NCBI GenBank assembly: GCA_902523515.1
Contig: CABYZT010000001.1
Span: 124,001 to 188,000 of the forward strand
Origin: an uncultured Pelagibacteraceae bacterium
GTDB lineage: Bacteria > Pseudomonadota > Alphaproteobacteria > Pelagibacterales > Pelagibacteraceae
Length of the DNA: 64,000 nt
Direction of reading: 5' to 3'
The first letter of the stretch is position 1, and each line of letters begins with the position of its first letter. Below the pieces are notes generated by a model. The model was not told the DNA's origin. It worked only from the letters and a program-made list of their open reading frames with translations, and searched no databases. A program made the translations under genes and the position numbers. Shown one piece after another: positions 1 to 8,451 of the stretch.

Positions 1-1
1 A

Positions 2-1045
2 GGTTTTTTAAAAAATAAAAGCTTTAATATAGTCTCTAGATTTTTCTTAAGTTCTTTTATTGTGATTTCATTCTTTTATGTGGCACCTATAATTATTAAT
101 TTTAGTAATGAAAATCTTAATAATAAAGAATTTACAAATAATTCAAAAAATATTTTAAATAGAACTCTAAACAAAGACGAAGTAATTGAAGAAGATACGA
201 CAGCAGATGCTAATGAGAGAGATTTATTATATGATATTTTAGAAGAGAATAATTCCGAAATTAATCTGGTCAGATATACAACATCCGAGATTGATTCACT
301 ATTTAAAGAGGTAAATTATAATTTAAAAGATGTAAGAGACACAAAATTAGTAAAACCAATAGATATTGGTCTTCTTCCCAATGAAATTAAAAACATAGCT
401 AACACCAAAAAAAGAAAAGATATGTTTATAAAAATTGTTCTCCCGTTAATAGTTAAAGAAAACAATAAAATTAGAGTTGATAGAAAAAGGTTATTCACAA
501 TTTTAAATAAAAATAGCAACACTGATATTGAAAAAAAGTGGTTAGAAAAAAAATATAAACAATATGGTGTAAGAAAAAATGATTTATCTACTCTAAAAGT
601 AAGAATGGATGAAATACCAGTTTCATTAGCAATAGCTCAAGCTGCTAAAGAAACCGGTTGGGGAACTTCTAGGTTTGCATTAAAGGGTAATGCTTTATTT
701 GGTCAATGGACATGGTCCGGCGAGGGATTAAAACCAAAAAATGCCGATCAGGGAAAAGATCATAAAGTTATGAAGTTTCATAGCCTGCAGCTTTCTGTAA
801 GAGCATATTTAAGAAATTTAAATACACACTCTACATACAAAAATTTAAGAAAAGCAAGAACACAACTTAGAAATCAAAATAAACCTTTAGATAGTTTAAT
901 TTTATCTAAGCATTTAGATAAATATGCAGAAACAGGAAACCAATATATAGAGGTTTTACAAAAAATTATTGAACAGAATAACTTAAAAGATTTTGATGAA
1001 GCTAGATTGCTACCTTCAAGCAAAGATTTAGAAAGTTTGATTTAA
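2..1045 (+). CDS. Bax-like glucosaminidase-domain protein, 5' end outside window
   Basis: The C-terminal half (about residues 175-310, counting from a GTG at 62) has the glucosaminidase fold signature of the Bax/COG2992 family: PVSLAIAQAAKETGWGTSRF with the likely catalytic Glu197, then a GNALFGQW motif. Such proteins are predicted peptidoglycan hydrolases. The first 170 residues are low-complexity, charged linker. A GTG at 62 could start translation, but the frame stays open to base 2 and encodes a hydrophobic run (SRFFLSSFIVISFFYVAPII) that looks like a membrane anchor or signal, so the true start is probably just left of the window. The 3' end overlaps the convergent deacetylase gene by 4 bp. 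The domain call is firm; the cell-wall substrate is inferred from the family. Confidence 0.78.
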   Translation, partial: GFLKNKSFNIVSRFFLSSFIVISFFYVAPIIINFSNENLNNKEFTNNSKNILNRTLNKDEVIEEDTTADANERDLLYDILEENNSEINLVRYTTSEIDSLFKEVNYNLKDVRDTKLVKPIDIGLLPNEIKNIANTKKRKDMFIKIVLPLIVKENNKIRVDRKRLFTILNKNSNTDIEKKWLEKKYKQYGVRKNDLSTLKVRMDEIPVSLAIAQAAKETGWGTSRFALKGNALFGQWTWSGEGLKPKNADQGKDHKVMKFHSLQLSVRAYLRNLNTHSTYKNLRKARTQLRNQNKPLDSLILSKHLDKYAETGNQYIEVLQKIIEQNNLKDFDEARLLPSSKDLESLI

Positions 1046-2103
1046 TTTTCTTTTATAGGGAATTGCACACCAAACCATCTCCATTTTCCATTATCATTGA
1101 GAGAACAATTAATTCTACCTCTTCTTGGTTTGAATGGTTCTCTAAATTTAATTGTTAGAGTGTTATTAGCAAAGCTTGTATTTGATTTTTCCCAAACATT
1201 TCCCTCGTTAGAATAACAACTAATATTAGTTAAATTTTTTTGCTCCTTGAAAAATTCAACTTTAAAATTTGGAGGGTTAGTGTTTACGAATAATTGTTTT
1301 TCTTCAGGAAGTATTCTTTTATATTCAAGTGGAAAATAATTTACTATTGATTTAAATCTTTTTAACTCGCCGTATTTTTCATTAATTGGAAATCTAGGTA
1401 ATTCAAATTTGTCTTTATTTAAATCAATTACGCCAGAATGCTGACCAAAAGCATATTTAAAATTTTTAGATATATAGTCTTTCATAAATTTAGAGTACTC
1501 ACCAAAGGGATATGAGAATAGGTTGGGGATATAACCAAGTTCTTTTAGAAAAATTTTATTAGCTGTTTCAATATCTAAAATAAACTCTTCATTGCTTACA
1601 TCTATGAGATATTCATGAGTATGAGAATGATGTCCTATATTTGCAAATTCATTACCTTCAACCTCTTTAATTTGCTCCCAAGTCATATAACCTCTTTTTC
1701 CCACTGGTTCAGTTGAAACAAATAAAATAAACGGAATTTTATTTTCTTTTAGATAAGGCCATGCTTCAGTATAAAAAGATTCAAAAGCATCATCGATAGT
1801 TATAAGAATTTCTTTTTTTTGTTTTGGTTTTTTAAACTGTTCATCAAAATTATTTGGATTATGAAAACTAAAATCTGAGTTCTTAATAATATTTATATGT
1901 TCCTCAAATATATCCATTTTAATATTGGTAGAAGGGTACTTATTCTCATTAAAACGATGATACATAATTGATAGAATTCCTTCATCATTGGAATAGTATT
2001 TGATATTATTTTCATCTGATTTAGAACTAATATTAGAAAATAAAATAATTATGAATAAACTGATAATTGATGTAGCCAGTGAAAAAATTTTTTTAATGAT
2101 CAT
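1042..2103 (-). CDS. secreted polysaccharide deacetylase (NodB domain)
   Basis: This 353-residue protein has an N-terminal signal or anchor (residues 1-25, basic start then a hydrophobic run) and a NodB-type carbohydrate esterase 4 domain. Visible motifs are TIDDAF (102-107, with the catalytic/metal Asp pair D104-D105) and GHHSHTH (157-163, metal-binding histidines), preceded by an SIMYHRF motif at about 45-51. The family removes N- or O-acetyl groups from polysaccharides, usually outside the inner membrane. About 90 C-terminal residues past the catalytic domain could be a substrate-binding module. Its start at 2103 lies inside the first 53 bp of divergent tsaB, so each gene's upstream region is inside the other. 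The fold is clear; the substrate is unknown. Confidence 0.85.
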   Translation of the reverse strand: MIIKKIFSLATSIISLFIIILFSNISSKSDENNIKYYSNDEGILSIMYHRFNENKYPSTNIKMDIFEEHINIIKNSDFSFHNPNNFDEQFKKPKQKKEILITIDDAFESFYTEAWPYLKENKIPFILFVSTEPVGKRGYMTWEQIKEVEGNEFANIGHHSHTHEYLIDVSNEEFILDIETANKIFLKELGYIPNLFSYPFGEYSKFMKDYISKNFKYAFGQHSGVIDLNKDKFELPRFPINEKYGELKRFKSIVNYFPLEYKRILPEEKQLFVNTNPPNFKVEFFKEQKNLTNISCYSNEGNVWEKSNTSFANNTLTIKFREPFKPRRGRINCSLNDNGKWRWFGVQFPIKEN

Positions 2104-2437
2104 AACTAGTAATGATATTTATAATATTACTAAAGAGAATACTAAAATTAATTATGAAAAATTAACTTTAATTATTAATGATTTTTTAAATTCTCATCAA
2201 TTAAACCTGAAAGATATTAATACAATTTATTTAAATAGAGGGCCTGGAAGTTTTGCAGGAATCAGAAATTCATTTTCTATAGTTAAAGCATTCAATTTAA
2301 CTAATAATATTGATTACTATTGTTATAGCATTCAAGATTTTAAAGGTGAAAAAGACATAAAATACGAAAATATCCCTCATTTGTGTGATAAATTTAATAT
2401 TAAAAAAAATTTGATTAACCCTATTTATTTAAGTTAA
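2051..2437 (+). CDS. tsaB: short TsaB (tRNA t6A37 biosynthesis)
   Basis: The product resembles the N-terminal ASKHA-fold domain of TsaB, the partner of TsaD and TsaE in making N6-threonylcarbamoyl-adenosine on tRNAs. It starts MNKLIIDVASEKIF at the ATG at 2051 and carries the signature NRGPGSFAGIRNSFSIVKAF, equivalent to the family's GPGSFTGLR. An upstream in-frame ATG at 2000 is rejected because family proteins begin with the MxxLxIDT-like strand. At 128 residues it is far shorter than typical TsaB (roughly 200-230), so most of the second domain is missing. It is followed 9 bp later by fur; rimI, which usually sits between, is absent. It overlaps the divergent deacetylase gene by 53 bp. Confidence 0.82.
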   Translation: MNKLIIDVASEKIFLMIITSNDIYNITKENTKINYEKLTLIINDFLNSHQLNLKDINTIYLNRGPGSFAGIRNSFSIVKAFNLTNNIDYYCYSIQDFKGEKDIKYENIPHLCDKFNIKKNLINPIYLS

Positions 2438-2446
2438 AATTATTTT

Positions 2447-2860
2447 ATGTCAGAAACAATAGAGCAAAAATGTATAGCAAAAGGAGTTAAATTAACTGAT
2501 CAAAGAAGAGTAATTGCACAAGTAATGTCCGAGTCCTCTGACCATCCGGATGTAGATGAACTTTATAATAGAGTGTCTAAAATTGATCCAAAAATAAGTA
2601 TTGCAACTGTTTATAGAACAGTAAAACTATTTGAAGAATCTGGAATATTAACAAAGCATGAGTTTAAAGGTGGAAAAGCTAGATATGAAGAATTAAATGA
2701 AGGCCATCACGATCATTTAATAGATGTGAAAACTGGTGAGATTATAGAATTTGTAGACGAAGAAATTGAAAAGTTGCAAAAAAAAGTTGCAGAAAAATAT
2801 GGATACAAATTAGTAGACCATAAATTAGAATTATATGGGGTTAAGAAAAAATCCCAATAA
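2447..2860 (+). CDS. fur: Fur family metal-responsive regulator
   Basis: This 137-residue Fur-superfamily repressor has an N-terminal winged helix (LTDQRRVIAQVM and SIATVYRTVKLFEESGI at about residues 15-70) and a C-terminal metal-sensing/dimerisation domain with the HHDHLID motif near residues 85-91. The paired Cys residues of the structural zinc site seen in many Fur proteins are absent; the only Cys is near the N-terminus. That loss is common in alphaproteobacterial Fur/Mur proteins, some of which sense manganese instead of iron. Position next to miaB matches the alphaproteobacterial fur-miaB order. Which metal it senses cannot be read from sequence. Confidence 0.9.
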   Translation: MSETIEQKCIAKGVKLTDQRRVIAQVMSESSDHPDVDELYNRVSKIDPKISIATVYRTVKLFEESGILTKHEFKGGKARYEELNEGHHDHLIDVKTGEIIEFVDEEIEKLQKKVAEKYGYKLVDHKLELYGVKKKSQ

Positions 2861-2862
2861 TT

Positions 2863-4191
2863 ATGAATCAAAAAATATTTATTAAAACTTTTGGATGTCA
2901 AATGAATGAGTATGACTCTAATAGGATATTTGATTCAGTTAAAAAAATTGGTTATGAAAAAACAGAGAAGTATGAAGAAGCAAACTGTTATCTTTTAAAC
3001 ACATGTCACATTAGGGATAAAGCAAAAGAAAAAGTTTATCATGAAATAGGTAGAGTAAAAAAAATTTTTAGATCTAAAAAAAAACCATTGGTGATTATTG
3101 CAGGGTGTGTTGCTCAAGCAGAAAACCAAGAAATGCTTAAAAGAGAGCCTTACATAGATTTAGTAATTGGTCCTCAAGCTTATCATAAAATTAACGATAC
3201 AATTATAAATTATACTGAAAAAAAGAAAAAGATAGAAGAGACTGAGTTTGATGCAGTTTCTAAATTTAAATATTTAAGTAAAATAAAAAATGAAGTTGGA
3301 AAAGTATCATCTTTTTTAACCATTCAAGAAGGATGTGATAAGTTTTGTCATTTTTGTGTAGTTCCATACACAAGAGGACCAGAATATTCTCGACCATTTA
3401 ATCAAATTTTGGATGAAGCAAAATATTTAGCTGATAATGGTGCAAAAGAAATAATTTTACTTGGTCAAAATGTAAATGCTTATGATAATGAAGGATACAG
3501 ACTATCAGATTTAATTTTAAATATTGAAAAAATATCTGAAATTAAAAGAGTTAGATACACAACATCTCACCCAAAAGATATGACTGAGGATTTGATTGAA
3601 GTTTATAAAACTTCTAAAAAGTTAATGCCACTTGTGCATTTACCTGTCCAAAGTGGATCTAATAAAATTTTAAACTCAATGAATAGAAAACATACTATTG
3701 AGGAATATCTAAATACTTTTGATAAATTAAAAGAAATTAATCCAAAGATAGAATTTTCAAGTGATTTTATTATAGGTTATCCTGGTGAAGAAGATCAGGA
3801 TTTTAAAGATACCTTTAATTTAATTGAAAGGGTTAAATTTATTAACTCTTACTCTTTCATCTTTAGCCCAAGACCTGGAACAGTAGCTGAAAATTTAGAC
3901 TTAATTGAAAAAAAAATTTCTATTCAAAGATTAGAAAAAATTCAAAATGTTTTATTCGAAAATCAAATCCAAATGAACAACTCATTGAAGGGAAAAGTTA
4001 TAGATGTTTTGGTTGAAAATTTAACCGATGATAAAAGCAAAGCTTTTGGCAGATCTGAGTATATGACATCTGTAATTTTTAATGGTAAAAAGAGTGATAT
4101 TGGAAAAATAGTGCAAATAAGAATTAAAGATAGTAATAGAAATACTTTATTTGGTGAAATTATAACTAATTCGGATCAGAAGGTTGCTTAA
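2863..4191 (+). CDS. miaB: tRNA-2-methylthio-N6-dimethylallyladenosine synthase MiaB
   Basis: This is a full-length (442 residues) methylthiotransferase that adds the ms2 group to i6A37 of tRNAs. Residues 1-120 form the UPF0004 domain with the three Cys that hold the auxiliary 4Fe-4S cluster (C12 in TFGCQMN, C48, C82). The radical SAM core carries CDKFCHFC (C158, C162, C165). A C-terminal TRAM domain (about 375-440) binds tRNA. The start codon lies 2 bp after the fur stop and the next gene (phoH) begins 3 bp after its stop, so it is within an operon. Confidence 0.96.
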   Translation: MNQKIFIKTFGCQMNEYDSNRIFDSVKKIGYEKTEKYEEANCYLLNTCHIRDKAKEKVYHEIGRVKKIFRSKKKPLVIIAGCVAQAENQEMLKREPYIDLVIGPQAYHKINDTIINYTEKKKKIEETEFDAVSKFKYLSKIKNEVGKVSSFLTIQEGCDKFCHFCVVPYTRGPEYSRPFNQILDEAKYLADNGAKEIILLGQNVNAYDNEGYRLSDLILNIEKISEIKRVRYTTSHPKDMTEDLIEVYKTSKKLMPLVHLPVQSGSNKILNSMNRKHTIEEYLNTFDKLKEINPKIEFSSDFIIGYPGEEDQDFKDTFNLIERVKFINSYSFIFSPRPGTVAENLDLIEKKISIQRLEKIQNVLFENQIQMNNSLKGKVIDVLVENLTDDKSKAFGRSEYMTSVIFNGKKSDIGKIVQIRIKDSNRNTLFGEIITNSDQKVA

Positions 4192-4194
4192 AAC

Positions 4195-5190
4195 TTGAGT
4201 GAAACTAAAAAAAAAAATATCGATCAATCTTTAAAATTTGTTTATTCAGATAACAATTCTTTAAGTGTTATATTTCATGACAACAACTTGTTAATGGGTG
4301 TTGTTGGAGAATTTAATAAAAATTTACAAGAATTAGAAAAAATTACAAATTGTAGTCTATATTCAAGGGGAAATTCAATTTTAATCAAATCAACACCTGA
4401 AAAGAATGAAAAAATTAAAAATGCTATTCAATTTTTGGCTAATCAGTTTATTAATAATGGAAGTATAGAGAATAAAGATATACTTTCATCAGTTGATAAC
4501 TTTATGATTAACGAAAAAGTAAAAAATAATAATGTTACAGACATTATCAAAACTCCCAAGAAATCTATAATTCCTAGATCTGAAAAACAAAAAAGCTATG
4601 TGAGAGCTTTGAGAGAAAGTGATATTATAATTTCAGCTGGACCAGCGGGAACAGGAAAAACTTTTTTGGCAGTAGCTGTAGGTTTAACTATGCTTTTAGA
4701 AAAAAAGATTGAGAGAATTATTCTTTCAAGACCAGCTGTAGAAGCGGGTGAGCGTTTGGGATTTTTACCAGGTGATATGAAGGAAAAAGTAGATCCCTAT
4801 CTTAGACCTTTATATGATTCTTTATATGATCTCTTCGACTTTGAGAAAATACAGAGAATGATTGAGATTGGAGATATTGAGATTGCGCCTTTAGCATTCA
4901 TGAGAGGTAGAACTCTTAAAAATTCCTTTGCAATTTTAGATGAGGCGCAAAATGCTACGGATACACAGATTAAAATGTTTTTAACACGTATTGGAGAAAA
5001 TTCAAAAATAGTTGTTAATGGAGATCCTTCTCAAATTGATTTACCAAATAAAAGTATGTCAGGATTAGTCCGATCAAAAGAGTTGCTTGGGCATTTAAAG
5101 GAAATATCCATAGTTGATTTTGATCACTCAGATGTAGTTAGACATCCACTTGTTTCTAAAATAGTTAAAGCATACTCAAATAATGATTAG
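4195..5190 (+). CDS. phoH: PhoH-family ATPase (YbeZ)
   Basis: This 331-residue protein has a Walker A motif GPAGTGKT (149-156), a Walker B-type ILDEAQNAT segment, and the PhoH core typical of YbeZ, an ATPase that works with the RNase YbeY in RNA metabolism. The N-terminal 120 residues are a KH-like region, as in other YbeZ proteins. Translation starts at a TTG (4195), directly after the miaB stop; no in-frame ATG close by gives the conserved N-terminus. It overlaps ybeY by 8 bp, consistent with translational coupling of functional partners. Confidence 0.93.
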   Translation: MSETKKKNIDQSLKFVYSDNNSLSVIFHDNNLLMGVVGEFNKNLQELEKITNCSLYSRGNSILIKSTPEKNEKIKNAIQFLANQFINNGSIENKDILSSVDNFMINEKVKNNNVTDIIKTPKKSIIPRSEKQKSYVRALRESDIIISAGPAGTGKTFLAVAVGLTMLLEKKIERIILSRPAVEAGERLGFLPGDMKEKVDPYLRPLYDSLYDLFDFEKIQRMIEIGDIEIAPLAFMRGRTLKNSFAILDEAQNATDTQIKMFLTRIGENSKIVVNGDPSQIDLPNKSMSGLVRSKELLGHLKEISIVDFDHSDVVRHPLVSKIVKAYSNND

Positions 5191-5644
5191 TATTAATGTC
5201 TTCTCTGAGGAGAAGGCTTGGTCAAAAAGGATTAAAAATAAAGATATTTTTTTTAAAAAAATATGTAAAGCCTTTCCAAAAAAATATAAATTTTTGAATA
5301 AAAAAGTAACCTTCACACTATTACTTTCTAACAATAAGAATATTAAAAAATTAAATAAGGTTTTTAGAAAAAAAAATAAATCTACCGATATTTTATCTTT
5401 TCCATTAGATAAAAAAATAAAAATTAAAAAAAATACTTACTTGGGAGACATTATCATTAGCTATAATTATCTAGACAAACCAAGATCACAAGATTTAAAA
5501 TCTTTTAAAGAAAAAGTTGCTAAAATATTAATACATGGTTTTCTTCATCTATTAGGTTTTGATCATAAAAATAATAAAGATTATTCGAAAATGTTAAAAG
5601 AGGAAAATATATTATTAAAATCTGTACAATCAAAAATTAATTAA
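5183..5644 (+). CDS. ybeY: endoribonuclease YbeY (rRNA maturation)
   Basis: This 153-residue single-domain metalloprotein has the zinc motif HGFLHLLGFDH (H118, H122, H128) that defines YbeY/UPF0054, involved in 16S rRNA 3' maturation and ribosome quality control. The region STDILSFPL (67-75) is also conserved. It overlaps the end of phoH by 8 bp. The CBS-domain gene ybeX/tlyC that commonly follows is absent; lnt begins 1 bp after the stop. Confidence 0.95.
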   Translation: MISINVFSEEKAWSKRIKNKDIFFKKICKAFPKKYKFLNKKVTFTLLLSNNKNIKKLNKVFRKKNKSTDILSFPLDKKIKIKKNTYLGDIIISYNYLDKPRSQDLKSFKEKVAKILIHGFLHLLGFDHKNNKDYSKMLKEENILLKSVQSKIN

Positions 5645-5645
5645 G

Positions 5646-7190
5646 TTGAAAAATAAATTTTATATTGAATTAATTTATTTAGTTTTATTAGGAGTGCTTA
5701 CTTCCTTAAGTTTACCTCCACTTAATTATGTTATAATAAATTTTTTAACTTTTAGTTTGTTCTATTTATTTTTAATAAAAAAAATTGAGCTTTATAAAAA
5801 TAAAAAAATATTTTTTCTTTATGGTTGGTTATTTGGATTCGGTTATTTTGTAAGTAATCTATATTGGATCTCAATATCATTAACGTTTGATCAAAATTTT
5901 AAGTTTTTAATACCTTTTACAATATTTTTAATACCTGCTTTCTTGGCCTTGTTTTATGGTTTAGTTGCTTATTTATTTGTAGTTTTAAAACCAAATAAAA
6001 ATTTGAGCTCATTTTTTCTTTTTTCTTTGATATTTGGAATAGTAGAATTCATACGAGGATCAATACTAACCGGTTTTCCTTGGAATTTAATCGCTTATTG
6101 TTTCTCTAATCAAATCGAAATTTTAAATATTACTTCAATCATAGGTACCTACAGCTTTAATCTTTTTTGTATTTCATTATTTACAAGTCCATCAATATTT
6201 ATCTTAAGAGAAAATAAAAAAGATATTAGCGTCTGTGTTGCGTTTCTTATTACAACAATGTCATTTTATGTTTTTGGTTCACAAAATTTAGAAAAATTTA
6301 ACAATCAAGATGTAAAAAATCTTGACTATAAAATAAGAATTTTGAGTTCAAATATAAGTATAGATAGATTTTACAACAATATTGATCCTATAACTGCAAT
6401 AGAAGAACTAATTGAAATTAGCTCACCTAAAAAAAGTGAAAAAATAATTTTTATTTGGCCAGAAGGTATTATTCCAGGTATTTCACAAGACCAACTAAAA
6501 GAATACAAATGGTTATTTGAAAATAAATTCAACGAAAATCATTTATTAGCAATTGGAATTAATAGCAAAGAAAATAAAAACAAGACTGTAAAATATTTTA
6601 ATTCATTATCTATTTTTGAACATGACCTCAATGTAATAAATTCATATAAAAAAATTAATCTTGTCCCTTTTGGAGAATTTTTACCTTTTGAAAAATTATT
6701 AAAAAGTATTGGCTTAAAAACAATTACTAATGACTACCAATCATATTCAAAGGGTGAAGAAAGAAACATAATTGATCTTACATATAATAATTTATCGGTG
6801 AAAATATTGCCCCTTATTTGTTACGAGATTATTTATTCAGGTAAAATTTTCACTGACAGTAATTTTGACTATATTGTAAATATTTCTGAAGATGGTTGGT
6901 TTGGTAAATCAATTGGTCCAGAGCAACATTTTACTCATAGTATTTTTAGAGCCATAGAGAGTGGGAAATATGTTCTAAGATCTGCAAATAATGGGACATC
7001 AGCAATTATCAACCCAATGGGAATTGTTGAGCAAAAAGTTGATATAAATAAATCTGGTTATATAGATTTAAGTGAGTCTAGGAAAATAGAGATGACTCTA
7101 TTTGCAAAATTTGGTAATAAAATTTTTGGATTTATAATTTTGTTGTATATTTTTTTAATATTTTCATTTAAGAAACTTAAAAATGAGTAA
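5646..7190 (+). CDS. lnt: apolipoprotein N-acyltransferase
   Basis: Lnt adds the third acyl chain to lipoproteins at the periplasmic face of the inner membrane. The 514-residue protein has about seven membrane segments in residues 1-215, a periplasmic nitrilase-type domain (about 228-480) and a final membrane helix. The nitrilase triad is visible: E273 in WPEGIIPG, K336 in [12 protein letters not shown] and C392 in LICYEI; the conserved [14 protein letters not shown] also follows. The start is a TTG 1 bp after the ybeY stop. The 3' end overlaps metK by 8 bp. Confidence 0.95.
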   Translation: MKNKFYIELIYLVLLGVLTSLSLPPLNYVIINFLTFSLFYLFLIKKIELYKNKKIFFLYGWLFGFGYFVSNLYWISISLTFDQNFKFLIPFTIFLIPAFLALFYGLVAYLFVVLKPNKNLSSFFLFSLIFGIVEFIRGSILTGFPWNLIAYCFSNQIEILNITSIIGTYSFNLFCISLFTSPSIFILRENKKDISVCVAFLITTMSFYVFGSQNLEKFNNQDVKNLDYKIRILSSNISIDRFYNNIDPITAIEELIEISSPKKSEKIIFIWPEGIIPGISQDQLKEYKWLFENKFNENHLLAIGINSKENKNKTVKYFNSLSIFEHDLNVINSYKKINLVPFGEFLPFEKLLKSIGLKTITNDYQSYSKGEERNIIDLTYNNLSVKILPLICYEIIYSGKIFTDSNFDYIVNISEDGWFGKSIGPEQHFTHSIFRAIESGKYVLRSANNGTSAIINPMGIVEQKVDINKSGYIDLSESRKIEMTLFAKFGNKIFGFIILLYIFLIFSFKKLKNE

Positions 7191-8352
7191 TTTAAAAAAT
7201 TATATTTTCACAAGTGAGTCTGTTTCTGAAGGTCATCCAGATAAAGTATCTGACAGGATTTCAGATATGGTCGTTGATAGTTTTATTTCTGGAGATCCAT
7301 ACTCTAGAGTTGCTTGCGAAACACTAACCACAACAAATAAAGTTGTTTTAGCTGGAGAAGTAAGAGGGCCTGAAATAAAAAAAGACGAATTAATTGAAAA
7401 AGTAAGAAATTGTATAAAAGACATTGGTTATGACCAAGAAGGATTTACTTGGAAAGAATCTACAAAAATTGAAAGTCACTTACATTCCCAATCAGCTGAT
7501 ATTGCTATGGGTGTAGATTCCTCTGGCAACAAAGATGAAGGAGCTGGAGATCAAGGTATTATGTTTGGATACGCTTGTAATGAAACGGATGTTTTAATGC
7601 CAGCACCAATTCATTATTCTCATAAAATCTTAAGATTAATGGCTGAAGATAGAAAATCTGGAAAATTAAAAAATATTGAACCAGATTCAAAAAGTCAGGT
7701 AACATTCGAGTATGTTGATGGAAAACCATCAAAAGTAAAATCTGTAGTTATATCTTCACAGCATTCACCAGATGTTAATCAATCGCAAGTCAGAGATTTG
7801 CTTAGACCTTATATGTTAAAGTCCATTCCTGAGAATTTTCTTGATGGTTTTAATGAGGACGAGTTTTATGTAAATCCGACGGGAAATTTTGTTATTGGTG
7901 GGCCAGATGGAGATTGTGGTTTGACAGGTAGAAAAATTATTGTTGATACTTATGGTGGAGCAGCACCTCATGGTGGTGGAGCTTTCTCTGGAAAAGATCC
8001 AACTAAAGTTGATAGATCAGCAGCTTATGCGGCAAGGTACATTGCTAAAAATGTTGTTGGTTCTAAAATTGCTGAGAAATGTTTAATCCAGTTAGCTTAT
8101 GCAATTGGTGTATCAAAACCATTATCTATCTATGTTGATTTATTTGATAACGACCTAGATAAAAATAAATTTGTTGTAGAAAAGATTAAAGAAAATTTTG
8201 ATTTAAGCCCTAGAGGTATCAGAGAAATGTTAAATTTAAATAAACCAATATATGAGAAAACATCTGCCTATGGTCATTTTGGTAGAGCACCTGAGGAAAA
8301 TGGTTCATTTTCATGGGAAAAAATAGATAAAACTAACGTTTTTTCTAAATAG
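7183..8352 (+). CDS. metK: S-adenosylmethionine synthetase
   Basis: This 389-residue enzyme makes SAM from methionine and ATP. Visible signatures include [14 protein letters not shown] near residues 14-27, the ATP motif [12 protein letters not shown], and [19 protein letters not shown] in the C-terminal half. It overlaps lnt by 8 bp, so it is probably transcribed with the upstream genes. No SAM riboswitch can fit in front of it because there is no leader. The usual downstream neighbours trmB and rimP are missing. Confidence 0.98.
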   Translation: MSNLKNYIFTSESVSEGHPDKVSDRISDMVVDSFISGDPYSRVACETLTTTNKVVLAGEVRGPEIKKDELIEKVRNCIKDIGYDQEGFTWKESTKIESHLHSQSADIAMGVDSSGNKDEGAGDQGIMFGYACNETDVLMPAPIHYSHKILRLMAEDRKSGKLKNIEPDSKSQVTFEYVDGKPSKVKSVVISSQHSPDVNQSQVRDLLRPYMLKSIPENFLDGFNEDEFYVNPTGNFVIGGPDGDCGLTGRKIIVDTYGGAAPHGGGAFSGKDPTKVDRSAAYAARYIAKNVVGSKIAEKCLIQLAYAIGVSKPLSIYVDLFDNDLDKNKFVVEKIKENFDLSPRGIREMLNLNKPIYEKTSAYGHFGRAPEENGSFSWEKIDKTNVFSK

Positions 8353-8358
8353 TTTCTG

Positions 8359-8386
8359 TTGAATTAAAAAAAAACTTTACTATATT
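8359..8386 (+). promoter_or_regulatory. probable sigma70-type promoter of nusA operon
   Basis: The TTGAAT at 8359-8364 and TATATT at 8381-8386 are separated by 16 bp and lie in the only real gap between metK and nusA. Transcription would start near 8393, about 20 bp before a terminator-like hairpin. Inferred from consensus match only. Confidence 0.5.
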
Positions 8387-8410
8387 GCACCTACATTATT
8401 GAACTTTACA

Positions 8411-8436
8411 AAATGGGCTTTAGCCCATTTTTTTTT
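8411..8436 (+). promoter_or_regulatory. terminator-like leader hairpin (attenuator) before nusA
   Basis: A perfect inverted repeat (AAATGGGC, 4-base loop, GCCCATTT, 8411-8430) is followed at once by a T run to 8436, the shape of an intrinsic terminator. The nusA Shine-Dalgarno GGAG (8437-8440) starts directly after. It may end metK transcription, or act as an attenuator through which NusA limits its own operon. Similar single-hairpin leaders have been predicted before rimP-nusA operons in proteobacteria; here rimP itself is gone. Confidence 0.75.
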
Positions 8437-8451
8437 GGAGCAAACAAAATT

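Noticed and set aside
7150-7183. SAM riboswitch before metK
   Set aside because: metK overlaps lnt by 8 bp, leaving no leader for an aptamer.
8413-8451. Upstream ATG for nusA inside the leader hairpin
   Set aside because: It would translate the hairpin and add 13 residues with no match to NusA; the ATG at 8452 has a ribosome site.
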